From positions 1 to 59,442 of the forward strand of contig NZ_JARWOP010000163.1 in NCBI RefSeq assembly GCF_029868745.1: 59,442 bases of DNA. The letters run 5' to 3'. How positions within the stretch are numbered: the stretch's first letter is position 1; every line of letters starts with the position of its first letter. The stretch comes from Nocardia wallacei (lineage in GTDB: Bacteria; Actinomycetota; Actinomycetes; Mycobacteriales; Mycobacteriaceae). This document shows positions 54,015-59,442 of this stretch, in pieces. Below the pieces are notes generated by a model, which was given only the letters and a program-made list of their open reading frames with translations, ran no database searches and had not been told where the DNA came from. The translations under genes and the position numbers were made by a program.

Positions 54015-54981
54015 GTCGTTCCCTTCTCAGCACGCCTGCTACCTCGGCCTGTCGCGGTTCTCTGGATGTGATGAGATCTGCATAGACCAGAGTTGGGGGT
54101 GCCGCTGACTCGACAAACGCTGGGGATTTATCGGGGATGGTCAAGCCTTGCGGTTCCTTCCAGAACTTCTGCCGGACTTCGATATTCGGTTGATCGGACT
54201 TGTGCCAACCGTTTTTCATCGCCTCTTTCGGGTCGAAGTTTTCGACGTAGAGAGTGAGTGTCTGCGGGTGCTTGATGTCGCCGACAGCCGATTCGCCGCT
54301 GACGAGGTAGCCCGGTGGTGGTGACCAGCGCCTTATGTCTCCTTCGAGCGAGGCTTCGCTGATTTTCGGAAGAAGCGAACCACGGAACGCGGCGGCCCAC
54401 AGATCGAGGAGTTCGTCGCGGCGTTGCAGTGTCCTGCCTATCAGGTAGTCGGCTTCCTTCATGGCGTCGAGCGCCGACTGCGTGAGCCCTACGGAAGAAC
54501 GGGCTACATCGGCAATCGTGCGAACCGGCATGCCCGCGAGCCCCGGCCAACAGAGCAACGCGAACAGCACCTGCATCCGCTTGGCGCTGAAGAGGTTCGC
54601 GCCCGTGGCCCGAGGACTCGAACGAGTGTCGTGGCCGCCACGGCCTCGGATGTCGATCAGCACCGGGCCGATCTCGAGATGTGCGTTACCTGCTTGATCG
54701 ACGTAATCGATGTGAGCGTCACGCAGGGCGTCTGCGGTGCGACTGCTGATCCGAGGGCCGGCGACAAGGAGGCGATCGGATCGATCGAGACGTGATACCG
54801 CCGAAAGTGTCGGGTTAGGCAACCAGGTCATCTGATAGGTCGTGTCGGCACCGTGGCGGCTGAACTTGACCACCGCGGTGTCGTCGGACGTCCAGTGCTC
54901 GACGTGGAAGTCCACAGAGAACTCCGACAACGTCCGGGCCATCGAACGTTCGATGTCTGGGTGTCGTGTTCGGTCTTGCAT
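54007..54981 (-). CDS. AbiEi-like antitoxin
   Basis: Encodes 324 residues. The middle has a winged-helix-like region (SAKRMQVLFALLCWPGLAGM, PVRTIADVARSSVGLTQSAL) preceded by a domain with SSRTADALRDAHIDYVDQAG. This order and the adjacent MNT toxin match AbiEi-family antitoxins, which also repress their own operon. The ATG at 54981 lies 2 bases beyond the dyad at 54984-55002; an alternative upstream start would place the dyad inside the gene. Confidence 0.75.
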   Translation of the reverse strand: MQDRTRHPDIERSMARTLSEFSVDFHVEHWTSDDTAVVKFSRHGADTTYQMTWLPNPTLSAVSRLDRSDRLLVAGPRISSRTADALRDAHIDYVDQAGNAHLEIGPVLIDIRGRGGHDTRSSPRATGANLFSAKRMQVLFALLCWPGLAGMPVRTIADVARSSVGLTQSALDAMKEADYLIGRTLQRRDELLDLWAAAFRGSLLPKISEASLEGDIRRWSPPPGYLVSGESAVGDIKHPQTLTLYVENFDPKEAMKNGWHKSDQPNIEVRQKFWKEPQGLTIPDKSPAFVESAAPPTLVYADLITSREPRQAEVAGVLRRERLV

Positions 54982-54983
54982 GA

Positions 54984-55002
54984 TGTTCAGTTTAATTGAA
55001 CA
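54984..55002 (-). promoter_or_regulatory. AbiE operator overlapping a probable leaderless promoter
   Basis: TGTTCA-N7-TGAACA is a perfect inverted repeat ending 3 bases from the antitoxin ATG. On the minus strand it contains TAAACT, a good actinobacterial -10 element, 7 bases before the ATG, and no ribosome-binding site. Transcription starting at the ATG itself (leaderless) would make the dyad a direct block to polymerase. A further GAAC half-site follows at 55014-55017. Confidence 0.5.
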
Positions 55003-55142
55003 TCGACAAATACTGAACAAGGCCAGTGACCGACGTCACGCCCTAGGGTGATTCCGACCGGTGAGGGCTGACTTGTCTACAAGACACGGGCGTTGTCGCT
55101 GGGCAGGGTTGGGGTGTTGCGGGACGAAGGAAGGGGACTCCG

Positions 55143-56072
55143 ATGGGTGACACCACTGCTGGGCCGGTGATGGGGCGGCGGCGGATCAGGTTGATGGGGG
55201 CTGCGGTGTTGGTCGCCCTGATGGTCGGTGGGGTGGGAAGTGTTGCGGGGGCTGGGCCGGAGGGGGCGCAGGAGCGGATGGTGGTGCTGCCTGGTGGGGA
55301 TGTTCATGTCGTGACGGAGGGGGAAGCGCAGAACGATGCGGTCGTGCTTGTGCACGGGCTGGGCGGGTCGACGGGCTGGTGGGATCCGGTGATGCCTGCG
55401 CTGCGGGGGAAGTATGTGGTGCGGATCGATTTGCTCGGGCATGGTGGGTCGGCGAAGCCTGAGGATGGTTACAGCATTGGCGCGCAAGGGGATCGGGTCG
55501 GGGAAGTGTTGGATCGGCTCGGTGTGCGGCGGGCGGTTGTTTTCGGGCATTCCACCGGCGGGTATGTAGCGACTTCGCTGGCCGAGCGGCGGCCGGGGCT
55601 TGTCGCCGCGCTCGGGCTGATCGATTCCGGTTCGCGGCTGGACGCGTTCACCGACAACGGTCCCGCGGGGGAGTTGCTGCTCAATCCGGCGATCGGGCAA
55701 CCGTTGTGGCCGCTGCTGCCCGATGCCGTGCTTCGGTATTCCATGAGCAGTGCTCTTACCCGCGACGTACCGATTCCCGATCAGTTGGTCGCCGACTTCA
55801 AGGGAATGACGTATCGCAGCCTCACCGCGACCTCGAACGCGTCGGACGAGTATCTGCGGGACCGGCCCGCACCGGATCGGCTCGTGGATCTCGCGCTGCC
55901 GACCATGGTGATCTACGGCTTGCAGGACAAGCGTTGGCCCGCAGCGTCTTTCGAGGAGTATCGCCGCGTTCCGAATGTGCGGCTCGAATCCCTCGATTGC
56001 GGCCACACCCCGATGCTCGAGGATCCCGGCCCCACGGGCACCCTCATCCGCGACTTCGCCGAGCATCACTGA
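55143..56072 (+). CDS. exported alpha/beta hydrolase
   Basis: Encodes 309 residues. A signal peptide is likely (GRRRIRLMGAAVLVALMVGG, possibly Tat given the double Arg). The hydrolase core has VVLVHGLGGSTGWWDPV (oxyanion), VFGHSTGGYVA (nucleophile Ser), a later Asp region MVIYGLQDKRWPA and the catalytic His in LDCGHTPMLEDPG. Substrate unknown. GAAGGAAGG before the ATG. Confidence 0.8.
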   Translation: MGDTTAGPVMGRRRIRLMGAAVLVALMVGGVGSVAGAGPEGAQERMVVLPGGDVHVVTEGEAQNDAVVLVHGLGGSTGWWDPVMPALRGKYVVRIDLLGHGGSAKPEDGYSIGAQGDRVGEVLDRLGVRRAVVFGHSTGGYVATSLAERRPGLVAALGLIDSGSRLDAFTDNGPAGELLLNPAIGQPLWPLLPDAVLRYSMSSALTRDVPIPDQLVADFKGMTYRSLTATSNASDEYLRDRPAPDRLVDLALPTMVIYGLQDKRWPAASFEEYRRVPNVRLESLDCGHTPMLEDPGPTGTLIRDFAEHH

Positions 56073-56200
56073 GCCAGCTCCACCAACCACCACTGACCAC
56101 ATCTTCCCCTGAGCATCGCTGCGCAGAGCTTGCCCATCCACCTCTGACCACACTCCGCCCAACACCACCGACAACCCCGAACACTCAAACGGAGGCACGC

Positions 56201-56626
56201 ATGCGGATCCTGATCTCCGGCGCCAGCATCGCCGGACCGGTGCTTGCGTACTGGCTTGCGCGGCACGGCTTTTCGGTCACGGTGGTCGAGCGGGCGGCGG
56301 CTCCGCGCAAGACCGGCGGTCACGCGGTCGACTTGTTCCGGCCCGCGAGGGACATCTCGGAGAAGATGGGTGTGCTGGCACACATCGAGGCGCGGACGAC
56401 CGGCACACGCCGGCTGGCGCTCGTTCCGGAAGGCGGGCGGCCGGTCCGGGTGGATCTGTCCACGATCTTCGGTGCCGCGTCGGATCGGCACGCCGAGATC
56501 ATGCGTAATGATCTGAGCGAGATCTACTACGAGGCCGCCCGCGACGACGTCGAGTACCTGTTCGGCGACTCGGTCGAGTCTTCCTCCGCCTCACCACCAA
56601 AAGCGCGCGCTTCCACAACTCCATGA
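56201..56626 (+). pseudogene. truncated FAD-dependent monooxygenase
   Basis: The first 126 codons encode the N-terminal FAD domain (MRILISGASIAGPVLAYWLA, VVERAAAPRKTGGHAVDLF, EYLFGDSVES), close to the full-length enzyme at 9280-10464 (394 residues). At about 56580 similarity stops and the frame ends after 15 unrelated residues. In another frame the next bases read FLRLTTKSARFHNSMTVDD, which looks like the tail of a different protein, so a deletion seems to have joined two genes. A good GGAGG site remains before the ATG. Confidence 0.7.
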
Positions 56627-56666
56627 CAGTCGACGACTATCCATCCCCACCGAGGCAGAGCACCGC

Positions 56667-57095
56667 CTAGGCCTCGAGCAGTTTTCGCAAGGTGTCAAGG
56701 TTGGCTGCGACCGCCGACTTGACCTTGACTGCCACGACCGGGCCGGCCAGTCGCAACGGTCCACGTAGTTCCAATTCGACGGTGTTGCGTAGTCGTGTTC
56801 CGGTGGGGATGGACTCGAGGTCGTAGGACACCACGGCCGGGAAGGGACCGATCTGACCACGGACCTGTAGCCGTCGCAGGGGCTGAAATTCGCTGACTTC
56901 GAACTCTTCGGTGGCGGGTTCGGGGATCGAGCGGGTCTGGCGATAACGGGTGCCGACCCCGACCGGACCGTCGGAGGTCTGCGTCGTCTCGGTGATGGCG
57001 TAGTTCCAGACCGGCACGTTCTCGAAGTGGGCCAGGTAGTCGAACACGTCGGCGATCGGACGGTTGATGGTCAGCGTGTTCTCGAACGTGGTCAT
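56667..57095 (-). CDS. SRPBCC (polyketide cyclase-like) family protein
   Basis: Encodes 142 residues of the START/SRPBCC fold: FENTLTINRPIADVFDYLAH, FENVPVWNYAI, GVGTRYRQTRSIPEPATEEF and the C-terminal helix VKSAVAANLDTLRKLLEA. Such proteins bind hydrophobic ligands; function unknown. Start at the ATG at 57095, five codons inside the open frame. Confidence 0.8.
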   Translation of the reverse strand: MTTFENTLTINRPIADVFDYLAHFENVPVWNYAITETTQTSDGPVGVGTRYRQTRSIPEPATEEFEVSEFQPLRRLQVRGQIGPFPAVVSYDLESIPTGTRLRNTVELELRGPLRLAGPVVAVKVKSAVAANLDTLRKLLEA

Positions 57096-57135
57096 GCCGC
57101 CAGTAAACACCCCAATTGGTCCAGGAACCGCCGCT

Positions 57136-57813
57136 TCACAACCTGCGCTCCAACCACCACTCCGCCACCAGCAGCGAGGAAGTCCACCCCAGCCACGTAC
57201 CGATCCCCGCGATCGTTTGCGTCATCAACTGCTCGTCGCCGTGAAATGTCGTGTGCAACTGGGGACTCAGCGCCACGATGAGGACGCCGCCGAGCAGCCG
57301 GTTGAGGATGATCGACAGGGTGAGGGCGAAGCTGCGGATCATCCAGCGTCGATGGTCGGGGAAGCGGCGGTGGCGGACCGCTCGCCAACCGGTGATCGTG
57401 ACGGCGAGCCACAGCAGCGCCAGCATGACGTTGCTGACCCGGGCGACCGGGCCGAACGGGCTGGTCGCGCCGATCACCACGCCCGCGAGCCCGGCGGGCA
57501 GCACACCGGCGAAGACGTACCAGCGGCCCATCCGCCGATGCACCGCCGGATACCTGCCGCGGAACCACGGCCACACCTGGAAGCCGCAGAGCAGGATCGC
57601 GATCGAGCCGCACACCACGTGCACGACGAGCAGCGGATAGTGCGGCGCGAAGCCGGGATCCGGCACTCGCGACAGCGTCGGATCCAGCGTCAGATACGGC
57701 GGCAGGGAGAAAGCGACGAAGGCGACGACGAGCACCAGCAGCGGGCCGACCCAAGGCCGCTGCCACCAGCGTGAACTCTTCGGACGCGCGGCTTGCCTGG
57801 TCGGTACTGCCAT
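57136..57813 (-). CDS. DUF2306 membrane protein
   Basis: Encodes 225 residues with six or seven hydrophobic segments (VGPLLVLVVAFVAFSLPPYL, HYPLLVVHVVCGSIAILLCG and MLALLWLAVTITGW among them). Conserved features of DUF2306 are the FRGRYPAVHRRMGRWYVFAG stretch and the RRFPDHRRWMIRSFAL segment. Function unknown. Divergent from the TetR gene at 57895 and probably controlled by it through the dyads at 57842-57884. Confidence 0.8.
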   Translation of the reverse strand: MAVPTRQAARPKSSRWWQRPWVGPLLVLVVAFVAFSLPPYLTLDPTLSRVPDPGFAPHYPLLVVHVVCGSIAILLCGFQVWPWFRGRYPAVHRRMGRWYVFAGVLPAGLAGVVIGATSPFGPVARVSNVMLALLWLAVTITGWRAVRHRRFPDHRRWMIRSFALTLSIILNRLLGGVLIVALSPQLHTTFHGDEQLMTQTIAGIGTWLGWTSSLLVAEWWLERRL

Positions 57814-57841
57814 GATGGACCACCCGAGATGTCGGAAACAA

Positions 57842-57884
57842 CTACTGCGTATGATATACGCAAAGCGTAGCGCATACGCAGTAG
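57842..57884. promoter_or_regulatory. TetR operator region with nested dyads
   Basis: CTACTGCGTATG (57842-57853) and CATACGCAGTAG (57873-57884) form a perfect 12-bp inverted repeat with a 19-base spacer. Inside are GCGTAT-GAT-ATACGC (57847-57861) and GCGTAG-CGC-ATACGC (57865-57879), two sites of the GCGT-N7-ACGC type 18 bp apart. Located between the divergent DUF2306 and TetR genes. Confidence 0.75.
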
Positions 57885-57894
57885 AGGAGGAATA

Positions 57895-58620
57895 GTGGCC
57901 GAGGAGCTACCGCGCGTGACACGCCTGCTGTGGGAGGGCAATCGGTGGTCCGGGCGCGGGCCGCGACCGGCGCTCAGTCTCGAGCGCATCGTCGCCGAAG
58001 CCATCGCGATCGCCGACGAGGAGGGCATCGGCGCAATATCGATGCAGCGCGTGGCCAAGCAGCTCGGCGCGGCGACCATGTCGCTGTACCGGTACGTGCC
58101 GAGCAAGGACGAACTGGTCGCGCTGATGTTCGACACGACCATGTCCGACCCGCCGGACCTGTCCCGGCACGGATGGCGCGCGGCGCTCGAGCAGTGGTCG
58201 CGGCAGTCCCGCGAGCTGTATCTGCGGCATCCGTGGATGCTCGCGATCGGGGCGAACAATCGCTGGATGGGACCCAACGAGGCCGCGTGGGGCGAGGCCG
58301 CGATCGGCGCGGTGACGGCGGTCGGGTTGCCGCCGGACACCGTCGCCGATGTCATCTTCTCCGTCAACGCCTTCGTCGGCGGCATCGTCCGCCTGGAGAT
58401 CGATCCGACCCTGGGCCGCGACCAGGCCGGGCATGTCGGCCCCGCTCTCGATCCCGCGGCGCTCGAGCGGTACGGCCGCCCGGAGCGCTTCCCGGCCCTG
58501 CTGGCCATGTTGTCCGCCGACCCCGGTGACGACTACGGCACCCGAGACCTCGCCGCGTCCGTCTTCGAATTCGGCCTCGGCAGACTACTCGACGGCATCG
58601 CCGCCCACCTCGCCCGCTGA
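57895..58620 (+). CDS. TetR family transcriptional regulator, second
   Basis: Encodes 241 residues, paralogous to 8455-9171 (HTH: LSLERIVAEAIAIADEEG and SMQRVAKQLGAATMSLYRYV). The ligand domain includes HPWMLAIGANNRWMGPNEAA, which matches HPWTLELANGVRPMGPNEIA in the other copy. Strong GAGGAGG site before the GTG start. Neighbours are the DUF2306 gene and a truncated monooxygenase, so it may once have controlled a locus like that at 9.2-10.5 kb. The end overlaps the convergent MBL gene by 36 bases. Confidence 0.88.
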   Translation: MAEELPRVTRLLWEGNRWSGRGPRPALSLERIVAEAIAIADEEGIGAISMQRVAKQLGAATMSLYRYVPSKDELVALMFDTTMSDPPDLSRHGWRAALEQWSRQSRELYLRHPWMLAIGANNRWMGPNEAAWGEAAIGAVTAVGLPPDTVADVIFSVNAFVGGIVRLEIDPTLGRDQAGHVGPALDPAALERYGRPERFPALLAMLSADPGDDYGTRDLAASVFEFGLGRLLDGIAAHLAR

Positions 58621-59301
58621 TTGATTCCGCCAGGCGCGCAATGCTTCTCCCGCGAGCACATCCCCGTGCCCCACGCAGACGGTGTCGACATCCAGGTCCG
58701 TGAGGCGGTGAGCGGCGGCCTCGACGGCGTCGCTGTCCAGGTTGAACACGCCCGACATGGTGGCGCCGCGGAAGTTGGCGAGAGTGTCGCCGGTGAACAG
58801 CACGCGGTGGCGTGGCAGGTGCAGGGCGATGCTGCCCGCCGTGTGGCCCGGAACGGCGAGAACCGTTGCGCCGCCACCGAAGTCGAGTACTTCGCCGGCG
58901 TGCAGTTCACGGTGGACCGGGGCCGGGCGCGGCGGCGCGACCTGCGGCAGGCCCGCGAAGATCGGGCGTTCCCAGTCGCGCAGCACGGGGTCGGGCTGTG
59001 GGCGCTCGCCCCGGACGATATCGGCCTCGGTGTGATGAGCCCAGATCTCGGCGCCCCGGTCTGCCAGGTCGGCAGCCGAGCCGAGATGGTCGATGTGGGC
59101 ATGGGTGATGATCACTCGCCGCACCTGACCGGGGGCGAAACCCAATGTGCGAAGGCCGTTCTCGATCGCTCCGGCGGCGCCGGGCAGGCCGCAGTCGATC
59201 AACGTCACCGCGGCGCCGTCGTTCCAGACGTACACATTGACGTCGTTCACCTCGGCAAACCGCAAGGCGCTGAGCTGCGGCAGGACGGATACGATCTCCA
59301 C
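58585..59301 (-). CDS. MBL-fold metallo-hydrolase
   Basis: Encodes 238 residues. Metal-binding motifs are ITHAHIDHLGSAADL (HxHxDH), VPGHTAGS, FTGDTLANF and VGHGDVLAG. Close in pattern to glyoxalase II/lactonase-type enzymes. Substrate unknown. Cytoplasmic, no signal peptide. Confidence 0.85.
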   Translation of the reverse strand: MEIVSVLPQLSALRFAEVNDVNVYVWNDGAAVTLIDCGLPGAAGAIENGLRTLGFAPGQVRRVIITHAHIDHLGSAADLADRGAEIWAHHTEADIVRGERPQPDPVLRDWERPIFAGLPQVAPPRPAPVHRELHAGEVLDFGGGATVLAVPGHTAGSIALHLPRHRVLFTGDTLANFRGATMSGVFNLDSDAVEAAAHRLTDLDVDTVCVGHGDVLAGEALRAWRNQSAGEVGGDAVE

Positions 59302-59442
59302 ACCGCGAACCTACCGACAACGGACCCGGCTGCGCGGGAAATCTGCTCTGAGCAGAGAAGCGGGGGGGGGGCGCCCCCCACCCGCGCCCCCGCCCCGCCC
59401 CCACACCAAGCGCCCCCGCTGCCGCGCCCCCCCCACGAAAAC
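59302..59442. other. right contig edge, low-complexity sequence
   Basis: After 59301 no gene is supported. From about 59361 the sequence is almost only G and C in long runs, unlike any other part of the window. Poor read quality at a contig end is the simplest explanation. Confidence 0.7.

Noticed and set aside
56060..56160. Imperfect 50-bp direct repeat after the alpha/beta hydrolase (GAGCATC...CTGACCACA twice)
   Set aside because: Similarity is weak and C/A-rich low complexity could produce it; not reported as a repeat feature.
59361..59442. G/C runs as a structured element
   Set aside because: Placed at the extreme contig end and unlike the rest of the window; most likely sequencing artefact.

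Overview
The window is high-GC actinobacterial DNA, most likely from Nocardia or a close relative in the Mycobacteriales. The main evidence is gene order. The series phoH2, a DesA2-type desaturase, fumC, glpX, a DUF4245 protein, xseB, xseA, a lipid-droplet-type protein, ispH, a DUF6542 protein and ychF matches, from memory, the Mycobacterium tuberculosis Rv1094-Rv1112 neighbourhood, here stretched by accessory insertions. An F420-type luciferase-like oxidoreductase and an LGFP-repeat lipoprotein fit the same group. Both ends look like contig ends: the last 100 bases are C/G homopolymer runs and the first 230 bases hold no intact gene.

Layout. 0.2-2.2 kb: a tiny membrane protein, then a three-gene DUF6879/HTH-DUF5753 module. 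2.2-20.1 kb: the conserved core (glutaredoxin, LLM oxidoreductase, DUF488, phoH2, LGFP lipoprotein, desaturase), then a TetR/FAD-monooxygenase pair, fumC, two APH-fold kinases, glpX, DUF4245 between two palindromic repeat elements, xseBA and ispH. 20.1-23.4 kb: an accessory insertion with a second DUF6879/HTH module and a HicB-like protein. 23.5-36.3 kb: DUF6542, DNA repair genes (rmuC, sbcD, sbcC, ogt, ada-alkA) and cstA with its YbdD-like partner. 36.6-42.6 kb: a Trypco2-TPR protein and a divergent cluster of four roadblock/LC7-like and two DUF4388-like proteins with no GTPase. 42.6-45.8 kb: a thioesterase, an SGNH hydrolase and ychF.

45.6-50.8 kb is the most striking part. An island of about 5 kb appears to sit inside the 3' end of ychF. 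The codon style of ychF changes abruptly at about 45641, and a displaced, diverged ychF tail ending in the canonical FNV lies at 50645-50789. The island carries a low-GC DUF262-HEPN pair (candidate defence), a HAD protein, an HTH-TPR regulator and three overlapping small genes. The last of these is a 50-residue membrane protein with a homologue at the left edge of the window. 50.8-59.3 kb: a LysR/SDR pair, a stand-alone GIY-YIG nuclease, an AbiE-type toxin-antitoxin operon with a visible operator, a secreted hydrolase, a truncated monooxygenase, and a second TetR gene whose operators share a GCGT-N7-ACGC pattern with the TetR locus near 9.2 kb.

Regulation is unusually readable here. Paired 10-bp-spaced repeats precede both DUF6879 modules, dyads precede the TetR, LysR, AbiE and HTH-TPR genes, and structured leaders precede phoH2, the LGFP lipoprotein and one roadblock operon. 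Starts were placed by ribosome-binding sites and by the ATGA/GTGA overlaps that are common here. All functions are read from sequence motifs; no database search was run.
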